Shown: piece after piece, positions 54,979 through 63,561 of the stretch | Layout of the letters: each line of letters opens with the position of its first letter | Numbering within the stretch: position 1 is the first letter of the stretch | DNA from: Bacilli bacterium | GTDB taxonomy: Bacteria > Bacillota_I > Bacilli_A > RFN20 > CAG-826 | NCBI GenBank assembly: GCA_017470115.1 | Contig: JAFUEZ010000008.1 | Coordinates: 94,484-158,483, forward strand | Direction: 5' to 3' | Length of the DNA: 64,000 nt | Notes under the pieces: model-generated | What the model saw: the letters and a program-made list of their open reading frames with translations, nothing else | The model's database searches: none | What the model was told of the DNA's origin: nothing | Made by a program: the position numbers and the translations under genes

Positions 54979-55008
54979 TTGAATTTTTAAGCATATTTTG
55001 AGTATATT
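54979..55008 (+). promoter_or_regulatory. promoter of the 55015-55190 RNA
   Basis: TTGAAT (54979-54984), 18 bases, TATATT (55003-55008). In an AT-rich region, so moderate weight only. Confidence 0.4.
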
Positions 55009-55014
55009 TTTATC

Positions 55015-55190
55015 AAAAACAGACACGTTATATAGAACTATGGTGAACCACATCAAGACCTATAGGCACTCCACCTCATACCAATGGGAATCCCATTTCA
55101 TTTTCTAAGGCAAGCAATTCACGTTTACGGATATAGAAAAAGAGTTACTACAAAGTAGTAAAAGACAACTGGAGTGCAATCCAGTTTTTC
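55015..55190 (+). ncRNA. unassigned structured RNA of about 175 bases
   Basis: A higher-GC block with its own promoter-like boxes and terminator. Hairpins: TGG/CCA with a TGAA loop (55040s), AATGGGAATCCCATT (55083-55097), TTACTAC/GTAGTAA (around 55144-55160) and the terminator at 55167. GTGAA near 55043 can pair with TTCAC near 55118. It does not contain the signatures of tmRNA, SRP RNA, RNase P or 6S RNA that I know. On the minus strand the same segment can be read as a short protein-like stretch with an internal TGA. Confidence 0.45.
55167..55189 (+). terminator. terminator of the 55015-55190 RNA
   Basis: AACTGGA, loop GTGCAA, TCCAGTT, then T run. Seven perfect pairs. Confidence 0.75.
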
Positions 55191-55197
55191 TATGTTT

Positions 55198-55225
55198 TTG
55201 ATATCCTGTATTAAGAAACTATAAT
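55198..55225 (+). promoter_or_regulatory. promoter of the large lipoprotein gene
   Basis: TTGATA (55198-55203), 16 bases, TATAAT (55220-55225). Confidence 0.6.
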
Positions 55226-55231
55226 TATGAT

Positions 55232-55367
55232 AAAATATTAATAAGCAAAATTACCTTGCCTCTCTCGTCTTAAAAATGTCGGTGGGGTAATAGAAAACTA
55301 TTATATCTTCTTAGGCCAAGGTTAATCATTGCCCAGATATCTTTTTAATTGAAGGAGATATGTAGTT
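55232..55367 (+). promoter_or_regulatory. structured 5' leader with alternative helices (class unknown)
   Basis: ACCTTG (55253-55258) pairs with CAAGGT (55317-55322), closing a domain with the inner hairpin TAATAG/CTATTA (55288-55303). Alternatively TTACC (55251-55255) pairs with GGTAA (55286-55290); the two folds share bases. ATATCT (55337-55342) pairs with AGATAT (55356-55361), covering the Shine-Dalgarno AAGGAG. This is the layout of a translational riboswitch or protein-binding leader; no known class recognised. Confidence 0.5.
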
Positions 55368-57548
55368 ATGAAAAAGAGTTTAGGACTATTCTTCGCAAAT
55401 TTTCTATCTTTGTGTTTATCACTCACAGCTTGTGGCGGTTCAATAAACAATAATAATAGCGGAAATACTGAACCAGGAACTAGTGGAGGTGGAGATAACA
55501 ATCCACCAGCCGAAGTAGATTATGAAAATCTGCCAGTTTTAAATAATAATAACATTAATAATTTCTCAGAATCTCAACTCGCCTCTGCAGCATCGGATGC
55601 ATATTACTTTAAAAACAACCAATCATATCGCTCTTTAACATTAGAATATGGCGTTTCAGTTAAAAATGAATATCAACTTAGGGTAACGGCAGTAATTTCT
55701 AATACAAAATACCGTGTTGCTAATAACGCATACGAGTTATTTTTTGAAGATTTTAACGACGATGATTACAATTCCAACCCAACAAAGGTAGGCTATTATT
55801 CAATAGAGGTTGTGCCAATTTTCAGTCTGCCTGAATCACCCAACAATCCTAAATTAACAGTAACAATTAATAGAGCAAAATTAAATGTGACCGCTTCAGT
55901 TAGCGATTTCGCATACGGCGATTATACTAGCATTCCAACAATTACTGGCATTGATCAAAACCAAATTGCATCGAAAACTCTAAGTTATGCTCCTGTAACA
56001 GATAATGTTGTTGGAGAATATAAAACTTATAAATCAAACGAAAGAGATTATTCGATGAATGTTGGAGAATATTCTTTTAAGGCTGACATAGTGGATATCG
56101 ACGGTATTGAGTATCATACAGAACCTGTTAGATTCCATGTTACCAAAACCACATTAACATATCACAGTTATACTAAGAGCGTTTATTATTTGTTTAATGC
56201 TGATGCAACAAAACTCAGCGATTATCCATACTCTGGAACATTAAATGTCCAAGGAAGTTATTTTGAAGATTATACCTTTGAATGGAAATACCCAAATTTA
56301 CCTGTTGATTATAATAGTTTAAGGGTAAGCGACGGAGAAGCTACCTTTGAAACAACGATTATCTTCAAACACAAAAATACAAATGATTTAGAATTACCAG
56401 TGACAATTACAATTGGTGTTTACTTAGGAACTCCATCAATTAGGAACTCAAGCGTTTATTACAATGCCGAAGAGCAAGGGGCTATTATTGATGGCTTTAG
56501 CGATAAATATATGGAAATAGTGGAATCTGATTCTGTTATTAGAGCCAAAAATGTTGGAACATATCCAGTCAAGATTAAAGTTAAAGATGAATGTGATTTA
56601 TATTTCCATGATGGTGAGTATGGAGAAGTTAAAGAAGTGGTTTTAACTTGGACAATCAAGAAAGTTAATCCTGAAACTTTCTATCATTTAACTGACAAAA
56701 TTAGAGATTACGAGGTTGAAGTTAATGGTCATTTATTAGAAATGAATGATGCTAGCGAATTTATTTTGCCTTATGAATATTGTGGACATGATGGCAATTA
56801 TGATATACCAATCTGCATTTATCGTGTTATTGATGAAAATAATAGAATGCTTTTAGATTTTGATACGGTGAGATATACAGATTACTCACCAGTCCGTGTT
56901 GCGATTACCGATTCACATCAAATGGTTATAGAAGCAACTGATGATGCTGACTATTCTTGGTTTAATATCACTTGCTCATTTGGCGGCGAAAACAGCAATT
57001 TCACTGATTATTCATTTAAATTAAATCACCCATTACGTTTCTTTGTTCCTGAAAGAATGGATCATTATCATGATTTTACAATGAACGTTTCTAATCGTAC
57101 TGGTTCTAATTATGGGAGAAGCGCGGGAGTCATCATTACTCAAAACGGAACAGAAATTGAGCCACAATATCAAGATTCGCTTTATGGATATGATGGTGAA
57201 ACCTTATTCAAATTATGGAAAGGCAACGAGTATAGAATTATGATTCGTGCTCAATTCAGCGATATTAAGAGCATTAGAATAACGACTATCAACAATTCAA
57301 ACGACTATGATGGTTTTACTATAAGAGTATCTGAAGAAGTTAACATTTTAAACGACAGATCAGACGATTTCGTAAGTGGTCAAGAATTTTCTGACTACTG
57401 GACTAACTCTCATGATGTTGGTGGAAGAGGAAGAGTCGTTAAATTAATTTTACAAAAACGAAATAACGTAACCACTTATAATGATAGCGATTATAGATAT
57501 ATTAAATCAATTACCATAACTTATCGTAATGGTTATAGTGTTTGGTAA
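55368..57548 (+). CDS. large surface lipoprotein with Ig-like/MBG-type repeats
   Basis: 726 residues. Signal peptide with lipobox LTAC (Cys22), a low-complexity GSINNNNSGN/GGGDNNPP linker, then repeated beta-sandwich-like units (for example KLNVTASVSDFAYGDYTSIP, TLTYHSYTKSVYYLFN, VRAKNVGTYPVKIKV-type strands) similar to MBG and bacterial Ig-like domains, and a C-terminal domain of unknown type ending SITITYRNGYSVW. No enzyme motif seen. Likely adhesion or surface structure. Expressed from its own promoter through a structured leader. Confidence 0.8.
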   Translation: MKKSLGLFFANFLSLCLSLTACGGSINNNNSGNTEPGTSGGGDNNPPAEVDYENLPVLNNNNINNFSESQLASAASDAYYFKNNQSYRSLTLEYGVSVKNEYQLRVTAVISNTKYRVANNAYELFFEDFNDDDYNSNPTKVGYYSIEVVPIFSLPESPNNPKLTVTINRAKLNVTASVSDFAYGDYTSIPTITGIDQNQIASKTLSYAPVTDNVVGEYKTYKSNERDYSMNVGEYSFKADIVDIDGIEYHTEPVRFHVTKTTLTYHSYTKSVYYLFNADATKLSDYPYSGTLNVQGSYFEDYTFEWKYPNLPVDYNSLRVSDGEATFETTIIFKHKNTNDLELPVTITIGVYLGTPSIRNSSVYYNAEEQGAIIDGFSDKYMEIVESDSVIRAKNVGTYPVKIKVKDECDLYFHDGEYGEVKEVVLTWTIKKVNPETFYHLTDKIRDYEVEVNGHLLEMNDASEFILPYEYCGHDGNYDIPICIYRVIDENNRMLLDFDTVRYTDYSPVRVAITDSHQMVIEATDDADYSWFNITCSFGGENSNFTDYSFKLNHPLRFFVPERMDHYHDFTMNVSNRTGSNYGRSAGVIITQNGTEIEPQYQDSLYGYDGETLFKLWKGNEYRIMIRAQFSDIKSIRITTINNSNDYDGFTIRVSEEVNILNDRSDDFVSGQEFSDYWTNSHDVGGRGRVVKLILQKRNNVTTYNDSDYRYIKSITITYRNGYSVW

Positions 57549-57593
57549 TAACTCACTATTAATTGTCATTTCTACACTAGTTCGATTCTGCCA

Positions 57594-57613
57594 AGGGGCA
57601 CGCCCCTATTTAA
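57594..57613 (+). terminator. possible terminator after the lipoprotein gene
   Basis: AGGGG, loop CACG, CCCCT, then ATTTAAA. Strong short stem but poor T-run. The rest of 57549-57743 shows nothing recognisable apart from a T-loop-like TTCGATT. Confidence 0.35.
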
Positions 57614-57743
57614 ACTTAAATCATACATTGACAGAACATATTACTTTAGTAAAATAAAAACAATTCTACTAAATTAGGTCGTTAACTGTATACCACAGGT
57701 TTAGTTAGGCATTATTAATAAATTAAAAATAATTTTACTTATA

Positions 57744-57769
57744 TAAAAAAATGTGCATATTCGTGCACT
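57744..57769 (-). terminator. terminator of the DUF898-like gene
   Basis: On the minus strand GTGCA, six-base loop, TGCAC, then ATTTTTTT. Confidence 0.7.
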
Positions 57770-57794
57770 TATATTTAATAAGTATAACTATATC

Positions 57795-58109
57795 TTAATC
57801 AGCAAAATAAGTATGTTTAACAATCCGCTTTTTAAGTTTGATTCCAAGCCAGAAAGCGTAGATACCAAGTGTGATTATTGTTAAAAGAAGCCACTTGATA
57901 TAATTACCGAAAAGTTGTGCACCAGTACCATCAAATCCTAATCTTCTTCCTTCAATAACGGTATGTTTTTGTTGCCATCTGTATTTCATACAAATTGCCC
58001 AAGGTGTTCCTAAAGTTAAGGTGATAATAATAAGTAATGCTCCTAAAATATTCCACCCAATTAATTGAAGTAGACCACCATCAAAATAAGAATTATGCTC
58101 TGTCGCCAT
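57795..58109 (-). CDS. DUF898-like small membrane protein
   Basis: 104 residues with two membrane segments (LLQLIGWNILGALLIIITLT; IKWLLLTIITLGIYAFWLGI). Between them QQKHTVIEGRRLGFDGTGAQ followed by LFGNYIKW is the hallmark of DUF898/YjgN-type proteins. Function of the family is unknown. A GGAGG-type site precedes the ATG at 58109. Monocistronic and divergent from the S-box. Confidence 0.82.
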   Translation of the reverse strand: MATEHNSYFDGGLLQLIGWNILGALLIIITLTLGTPWAICMKYRWQQKHTVIEGRRLGFDGTGAQLFGNYIKWLLLTIITLGIYAFWLGIKLKKRIVKHTYFAD

Positions 58110-58237
58110 TTAGATTATTTCCTCCTTAATCTATTTATATTTAAATTATGATTTATTAATAATTAATATCAAGAATTTTCTGCCACATAAGTCAAAAACT
58201 AATGATAATTAAATAATTTTCCTTTAATATAAAATAA

Positions 58238-58368
58238 CCATAAAGAGTGCAGTTAGGGACAAGCCCGTTGATCTGCCAGCAACTTACTTCAAAAGCAAAG
58301 TGCTAAAGCTTGTATGATGGAAAGCAAAATTCTTTAGCTTCCATCATAGCGATGGGAGTTTTTATTTT
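58238..58368 (+). promoter_or_regulatory. SAM-I (S-box) riboswitch with transcription terminator
   Basis: The core AGGGACAAGCCCG, UGA, GCC, GCAAC matches the S-box order and spacing, and GUGCUAAA follows. P1 is TAAAGA (58241-58246) with TCTTTA (58331-58336); P2 base AGTT/AACT; P4 GCTT/AAGC (58308-58325). Antiterminator: GATGGAAAGC (58316-58325) with GCTTCCATC (58337-58345). Terminator: CTTCCATC (58338-58345) with GATGGGAG (58351-58358), then TTTTTATTTT. SAM binding should stabilise P1, freeing the terminator and turning the downstream ORF off. Confidence 0.82.
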
Positions 58369-58395
58369 CTCTTTATGGTAAAGGAGGAATATAAA

Positions 58396-58641
58396 ATGGA
58401 AGAAGTCATTGGATTAGTAATCGAAGGAAACGAAAAACAAAAGCTCAAAGAGATATGTATAAAGTATAATATCCCATTATCATTTGAAGAATTATTTGAA
58501 GATGCTAACGAATATCATTTGTGGGCTTTTAATCGCTTTGGCATCGGGCTTGCTGGAGTGCAAATAATGATGAATTTAAAACTTATAATTCATGGTTTGA
58601 GTGATTTTGAAAACTACATAAAAAATCATTTGAATGATTAA
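58396..58641 (+). CDS. orphan 81-residue protein under S-box control
   Basis: Starts at ATG 58396 with AAAGGAGG 8 bases upstream; an earlier in-frame ATG at 58375 is inside the leader and would place that site within the gene. Soluble, acidic, with predicted helices (NEKQKLKEICIKYNIPLSFE; NEYHLWAFNRFGIGLAGVQI; FENYIKNHLND). No known motif, no cysteine pair. S-boxes normally control methionine, cysteine or SAM synthesis or transport, so a link to sulphur or methyl metabolism is likely, but the role is unknown. The next gene is 145 bases away with its own binding site. Confidence 0.72.
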   Translation: MEEVIGLVIEGNEKQKLKEICIKYNIPLSFEELFEDANEYHLWAFNRFGIGLAGVQIMMNLKLIIHGLSDFENYIKNHLND

Positions 58642-58786
58642 ACATAATTAAATTAGATAAAAAATTGAAATATTTTGATTTATTACTATAAAAATAGTGA
58701 TTATTTTTCAATCTTTGCTCAAAATTGCATATTTATATTTATATAAAATATAAATTGTTAAAATTAAATCATTAAGGAGTATTTAT

Positions 58787-59935
58787 ATGGCCAACAGATT
58801 TATGTTAAACGAAACCTCTTATCATGGTCATGGTGCAATCTTAAATATTGTCCCTGAAATTCAAGCCAGAGGTTTTAAAAATGTTTTAGTTTGCAGTGAT
58901 GCATCACTTGTTAAATTTGGTGTTTCTGCAAAAGTTACTGATCTTTTAGATGCAGCAAAAATCAATTACACACTTTTTAGTGATATTAAACCAAACCCAA
59001 CTATTGAAAACGTTTTAGCTGGTGTTAAAGCAGCAAAAGAAGCAAAAGCAGATTGTATCGTTGCAATTGGCGGTGGTTCATCAATGGATACAGCAAAAGC
59101 AGTCGGTATCATTATGACAAATCCAGAATTTGCTGATGTTAGAAGTTTAGAAGGTGTTGCACCTACAAAACACCCATGTTTACCAATTATTGCTGTCCCA
59201 ACTACAGCAGGAACTGCAGCAGAAGTTACGATTAATTACGTCATCACAGATGTTCAAAAGAAGAGAAAATTCGTTTGTGTAGATGTTCACGATATGCCAA
59301 TTATTGCAGTAGTAGACCCTGACATGATGGCAAGTATGCCAAAGAGCTTAAAGGCTTTCACTGGTATGGATGCTTTAACTCACGCAATTGAAGGTTACAC
59401 AACACGTGCTGCCTGGGAAATGAGTGATATGTTCCACATTAAAGCAATTGAATTAATTGCTAAAAATTTAAGAGATTCTGTTGCTGGTGGAGATAAAGGT
59501 GGAGAAAATATGGCTCTTGCTCAATATATTGCAGGAATGGGTTTCTCAAATGTCGGTTTAGGAATCGACCACGCAATGGCTCATACATTAAGTGCTTATT
59601 ATGATGTTCCACATGGAAAAGCATGTGCAATGTTACTTCCTATTTCAATGGAATTTAATAGAGATTTCACTGGTGAAAAATATAGAGAAATCGCTAGAGT
59701 ATTTGGTGTAAAAGGCGTTGATGAAATGTCTCAAGAAGAATATAGAGATGCTGCAATTAATGCTGTTAAAAAGCTTTCACAAGATGTTGGAATACCTCTA
59801 GTTTGTGAAGAAATTAAAGAAGAAGATTTAGATAACTTAGCAACTGATGCATTACATGATGCATGTTATCCAGGAAATCCAAGAGAAGCTACACATGAAC
59901 AAGTCGTTGCTCTCTTCAGAAAATTATTAAAATAA
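58787..59935 (+). CDS. fucO: iron-containing alcohol dehydrogenase, lactaldehyde reductase-like
   Basis: 382-residue group III alcohol dehydrogenase, similar throughout to L-1,2-propanediol oxidoreductase FucO: IAVPTTAGTAAEVTINYVIT, RKFVCVDVHD, MGFSNVGLGIDHAMAHTLSA and GNPREAT. NAD site AIGGGSSMDTAKAVG near 95; metal ligands Asp and His in GMDALTHAIEGY near 195, then His in GIDHAMAH and His in YDVPHGKA. It would reduce lactaldehyde or a related aldehyde to a diol, disposing of NADH. No fucose or rhamnose genes are nearby. AGGAG binding site. Confidence 0.88.
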   Translation: MANRFMLNETSYHGHGAILNIVPEIQARGFKNVLVCSDASLVKFGVSAKVTDLLDAAKINYTLFSDIKPNPTIENVLAGVKAAKEAKADCIVAIGGGSSMDTAKAVGIIMTNPEFADVRSLEGVAPTKHPCLPIIAVPTTAGTAAEVTINYVITDVQKKRKFVCVDVHDMPIIAVVDPDMMASMPKSLKAFTGMDALTHAIEGYTTRAAWEMSDMFHIKAIELIAKNLRDSVAGGDKGGENMALAQYIAGMGFSNVGLGIDHAMAHTLSAYYDVPHGKACAMLLPISMEFNRDFTGEKYREIARVFGVKGVDEMSQEEYRDAAINAVKKLSQDVGIPLVCEEIKEEDLDNLATDALHDACYPGNPREATHEQVVALFRKLLK

Positions 59936-59956
59936 TCGATAACAATCGATATTATA

Positions 59957-59984
59957 AAAGGTCATCGTTTGATGACCTTTTTAT
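59957..59984 (+). terminator. bidirectional terminator between fucO and the aldo/keto reductase gene
   Basis: AAAGGTCATC, GTTT, GATGACCTTT, then TTT; ten perfect pairs. The A-run on the left gives a T-run on the minus strand too. Confidence 0.85.
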
Positions 59985-59986
59985 CA

Positions 59987-60940
59987 TTAGAAGCCTTGTA
60001 AATATTTTAATTCTTCATCTGTAAGTTCAACATCTAACGATTCAATATTTTGCTTCATTCGTTGTGCTGTACTAGCTGCAACAACTGGATGAACATTAAA
60101 TTTTTGATGTAGAAGATAAGCGAAATTTATTTGAACAACTGTACAATTTTTCTTTTTTGCTAATTCTTCAGCACGTTCTAATCTTTTAATATTTATATCA
60201 TGGTAATATTGTTTGCGAGAATTTGGATCAAGATTCTTTTTAAATTTAGGATCATCATGAGTAAACCTTCCAGCAAAGAAGCCTCTACCTAATGATGAAT
60301 AAGGGAAAACTGGGATGTTATGTTCAAGCAAATATTTTCTTTCGCCCTCCATTTTTTCGCCTTGAAGCGAGACACATCCAGCTCCACCTTTCCAAGAATC
60401 AACAACCATATCAGCTAATGAATATGCAGGAGAATTTACAGAAAAGCCTGCTAAACCGTGCTCTTTTGCATATTTATTTGCTTCATCAATTCTGTTAACT
60501 CTCCAATTTGAAACACCAAGAGCTTTGACTTTTCCTTCTTTAATTAACTTATTTAATTCTTCCATTATTGGACCAACTGGTTGTCTTAAGTCATCTCTAT
60601 GGAGATATAAAATATCGATATATGTTCCAAGGATCGAAATGGATTTTTCAACATCTTTTCTGATACATTTAGGATTTAATCTATTTATGAAACCAAGGGC
60701 AGGTAAGCAACATTTTGAGATGATAACAATATCTTCTCTATTTTTTGTCTTTAACCATTTGCCCAGCATAGCTTCACTATTAGTGTATCCTCTAGCTGTA
60801 TCAAAAGTATTGATTCCTAATTCATACATAGAATCGTAGTATGAATTTAAATCTTTTCCTTTTTTAATGTAACTTGATGACCCACCTAATATAAAACGTG
60901 AAATTTTTTTGTTTAAGAATGGATAAGTTTCATATTTCAT
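59987..60940 (-). CDS. aldo/keto reductase
   Basis: 317-residue NADPH-dependent TIM-barrel oxidoreductase. Catalytic tetrad visible: Asp in INTFDTARGYTNSE with Tyr in the same motif, Lys in IVIISKCCLP, His in DILYLHRDDLR. VKALGVSNWRVNRIDEANKY and VVAASTAQRMKQNIESL (cofactor site) are typical. Physiological substrate unknown. Convergent with fucO, sharing a terminator. Confidence 0.9.
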   Translation of the reverse strand: MKYETYPFLNKKISRFILGGSSSYIKKGKDLNSYYDSMYELGINTFDTARGYTNSEAMLGKWLKTKNREDIVIISKCCLPALGFINRLNPKCIRKDVEKSISILGTYIDILYLHRDDLRQPVGPIMEELNKLIKEGKVKALGVSNWRVNRIDEANKYAKEHGLAGFSVNSPAYSLADMVVDSWKGGAGCVSLQGEKMEGERKYLLEHNIPVFPYSSLGRGFFAGRFTHDDPKFKKNLDPNSRKQYYHDINIKRLERAEELAKKKNCTVVQINFAYLLHQKFNVHPVVAASTAQRMKQNIESLDVELTDEELKYLQGF

Positions 60941-61074
60941 AAAATTTTTCCTCTTTGCCTTAAAATAATATTAACACGAAATTAGAATATCACATTATTT
61001 TGAAGATTTTTATCTTAGTTATCGTGAAAAAATTGAAATATGATAAAATATTTATCATAAATAGGAGGTAATAT

Positions 61075-62973
61075 ATGCCAAAAGTTAGAATTCAAGACGA
61101 TTTATTTAATTATGTAAATGGTGAATGGATTGAAAACGCAACTATTCCAGATGACAAACCTACAGCTGGTGGATTTGCTGATCTTGGTGTTGAAGTCGAA
61201 GAAAACTTGATGAGAGACTTCAGAGAAATGTGTGAAAAAAATGAATACCCTAATGATTATTTAAAGAGAGCTTGCGATGTTTACAAAGCATTAATGAATA
61301 CTAAAAAACGTAACAAAGAAGGCATCAAGCCAGCTTTGAAGTATCTTTCAAAATTCTCTAAAATTAATAATATTTCTCAATTCAATCGTAATTTAAAAGA
61401 TTTGGTTTTAAGCAATTTCACTCTACCATTTAGAGTTTATTGTGAAATTGATATGAAAAATACAAGTAGATACTGTATTTTTGTCCAAGGTCCAGACACC
61501 ATTTTGCCAGATACAACATATTATAAAGAAGAAAGAGCCCAACAAAAGGCTGCCATTCTTGGTTTATGGGCAAATATGGCTCAAGCTATTTTAGCAAAAA
61601 CAAAATTATCACCTGAAGAACAACAACAATATTTAGCTGATACTCTTAAATTTGATGAAATCATTTCTACACTTGTAAAAAGTAGTGAGGAACGGAGTGA
61701 ATATACAAAAGCATATAATCCAACAAAGGTTAGAAAAGTATGCTCATTATTAAAACCAGTTAAATTTAAAAAACTTTTACAAGATTTAATTGGTGAAGTT
61801 CCAGAAACAATCATTGTTGCAGAACCAAGATTCTTACAAGGATTCTCAAAATTATTTAACGAAGAGAATTTCACACTTTATAAACACTGGGCATATGTTA
61901 GAGAACTTCTTGATTTAACTAAATTCTTAAGTGAAGAATTAAGAGAGATTGGTGGTAGCTATAGAAGAGCACTTCAAGGTATTGCAAAAATGGCAAATGT
62001 TGAGAAATTCTCTTATCAAATGGCTTCAGCATTATTCTCAGAACCAGTTGGATTATATTATGGTGAGAAATATTTTGGTGAAGAAGCTAAAAAAGATGTC
62101 ATCGAAATGGTTCACCAAATTATCGACAAGTATAAAGAAAGAGTTGCTAATAGTCCAGTATTATCGCAACCAACAAGAGATAAAGCAATTCTTAAATTAA
62201 ATACGATGGTTATCAAGATGGGTTATCCAGATAAAGTAGAAGAAATCTATGATAAATTGGTATTTAATCCTGAAGATTCAGCAATGAACATTGCTTTAGC
62301 ACTCACAACAATCAGAATCGAAGACAGTTATTTACACTATAAAGAGACACCAAGACGTGATAAATGGGCAATGCCTGGACATATGGTTAATGCATGTTAT
62401 AACCCAATGACAAATGATATCACCTTCCCAGCCGCTATTTTACAAGCTCCTTTCTATTCAATTAAGCAAACAAGAAGTCAAAATCTTGGCGGAATTGGAG
62501 CAGTTATTGGCCACGAAATCTCACACGCATTCGATAACAATGGTACTAATTTTGATGAAAACGGAAATCTTAATAACTGGTGGACAAAAGAAGATCATAA
62601 GAGATTTAAAAAGAGCACAAATGATATGATCAAACAATTTGATGGAATCGAACTTCCATGGGGTAGAGTAAACGGCGCTTTAATTGTTAGTGAAAACATC
62701 GCCGATAATGGTGGTATGGCTGTAACTCTAAATATTATGAAAGATACTCCAAATGCAAATTATGAGGAATATTTCATTAACTGGGCAAAAGTTTGGTGTA
62801 TGAAAGCAAAACCAGAATATCAAGCGCTTTTACTTAATGTAGATGTCCATGCTCCAGCAATTTTAAGAGCTAATATGCAACCAAGAAATTTCCCTGAATG
62901 GTATGAAACATTTAAGGTAACAAAGAAGGATCAAATGTATATAGCACCTAATAAACGTATTGTAGTTTGGTAA
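61075..62973 (+). CDS. pepO: M13-family zinc endopeptidase (PepO-like)
   Basis: 632-residue neprilysin-type peptidase cutting oligopeptides. Zinc motif VIGHEISHAFDNNGTNFDE (HEXXH near 480), the third ligand Glu in VSENIADNGGMAV near 540, and the C-terminal AKPEYQALLLNVDVHAPAIL and NMQPRNFPEWYETF. No signal peptide or membrane segment, so it is intracellular like PepO of lactic bacteria. AGGAGGT binding site. Likely works in peptide utilisation. Confidence 0.94.
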   Translation: MPKVRIQDDLFNYVNGEWIENATIPDDKPTAGGFADLGVEVEENLMRDFREMCEKNEYPNDYLKRACDVYKALMNTKKRNKEGIKPALKYLSKFSKINNISQFNRNLKDLVLSNFTLPFRVYCEIDMKNTSRYCIFVQGPDTILPDTTYYKEERAQQKAAILGLWANMAQAILAKTKLSPEEQQQYLADTLKFDEIISTLVKSSEERSEYTKAYNPTKVRKVCSLLKPVKFKKLLQDLIGEVPETIIVAEPRFLQGFSKLFNEENFTLYKHWAYVRELLDLTKFLSEELREIGGSYRRALQGIAKMANVEKFSYQMASALFSEPVGLYYGEKYFGEEAKKDVIEMVHQIIDKYKERVANSPVLSQPTRDKAILKLNTMVIKMGYPDKVEEIYDKLVFNPEDSAMNIALALTTIRIEDSYLHYKETPRRDKWAMPGHMVNACYNPMTNDITFPAAILQAPFYSIKQTRSQNLGGIGAVIGHEISHAFDNNGTNFDENGNLNNWWTKEDHKRFKKSTNDMIKQFDGIELPWGRVNGALIVSENIADNGGMAVTLNIMKDTPNANYEEYFINWAKVWCMKAKPEYQALLLNVDVHAPAILRANMQPRNFPEWYETFKVTKKDQMYIAPNKRIVVW

Positions 62974-62979
62974 ATTGAA

Positions 62980-63006
62980 AAGCAACAGTAAATCTGTTGC
63001 TTTTTT
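62980..63006 (+). terminator. terminator after pepO
   Basis: AGCAACAG, TAAAT, CTGTTGCT, then T6. Eight pairs. Confidence 0.85.
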
Positions 63007-63007
63007 C

Positions 63008-63022
63008 AAAAACCCTGCAAAA
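63008..63022 (+). repeat. dispersed repeat, AAAAACCCTGCAAAA
   Basis: Exact copy of the 8739 motif, followed by GAATATTT and TAGTAG units as at 8739, giving the two copies extended similarity of about 60 bases. Confidence 0.7.
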
Positions 63023-63075
63023 CTTGAATATTTTTATAAAAATAGTAGTTTTCTAGTAGATTATTAGTTGAATTT

Positions 63076-63471
63076 CTAGTAGATTAATGAGTTCTCAAAA
63101 CCATATTCTTCAAGTGTTTTATTTAATAAATCTAAATCATAAATCCCGTTCTCAATAAAGTATCGAATTATTAAAGCATACTTAGAAGATGAGGCTAAAG
63201 TATAGCCAGCTTTTTTGAGAAGATATTTACATTCGGAGTTAGATAGCTCAAGCGCAAAAACTATTTTTAAGCACACATTTAATGATGGGTTAGATTTTTC
63301 TGAAATTATAGAAGAAAAAAGCTGCCTTGAAATATTAGCTTTGTTATAAAGAGTTGGGTTATCAAAACCTTTTTTATCCATCATTTGATATAAGTATTCA
63401 ACAAAAGTTGAAGACTTCTTATTTAATATTCTGTGCTCTTCGATATATTTATCAATTTTTGTGTGATCCAT
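63076..63471 (-). CDS. helix-turn-helix protein of the macro-domain-associated type
   Basis: 131 residues. The region KSSTFVEYLYQMMDKKGFDN, TLYNKANISRQLFSSIISEK and SLNVCLKIVFALELSNSECK is a helix-turn-helix followed by KKAGYTLASSSKYALIIRYF and IENGIYDLDLLNKTLEEYGF. The same arrangement is found, to my recollection, fused C-terminally to macro domains or standing alone in gut Bacillota. Here it stands alone. Possibly a DNA- or RNA-binding regulator; function unknown. Confidence 0.7.
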   Translation of the reverse strand: MDHTKIDKYIEEHRILNKKSSTFVEYLYQMMDKKGFDNPTLYNKANISRQLFSSIISEKSNPSLNVCLKIVFALELSNSECKYLLKKAGYTLASSSKYALIIRYFIENGIYDLDLLNKTLEEYGFENSLIY

Positions 63472-63561
63472 AAGTAATTACATTAAATGTCAAATGGCAT
63501 TTTACCTTTATACTTTTTAATTATATTAAAATATTTGTGCTTTGAAAGAGGAGAAATGAAT

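Noticed and set aside
55026..55138. TGA read as Trp (code 4) on the minus strand
   Set aside because: Genes across the window use TGG for Trp and TGA as a working stop (queH, malQ, the importer permease), so recoding is not supported; a decayed gene or RNA is more likely.
57576..57607. tRNA-like T-loop TTCGATT near a CCCC/GGGG hairpin
   Set aside because: The flanking bases do not form a T stem and there is no anticodon arm or acceptor pairing; at most a remnant.
58375..58395. ATG 58375 as start of the S-box-controlled protein
   Set aside because: The Shine-Dalgarno AAAGGAGG would lie inside the coding region and the ATG is part of the leader helix; ATG 58396 has ideal spacing.
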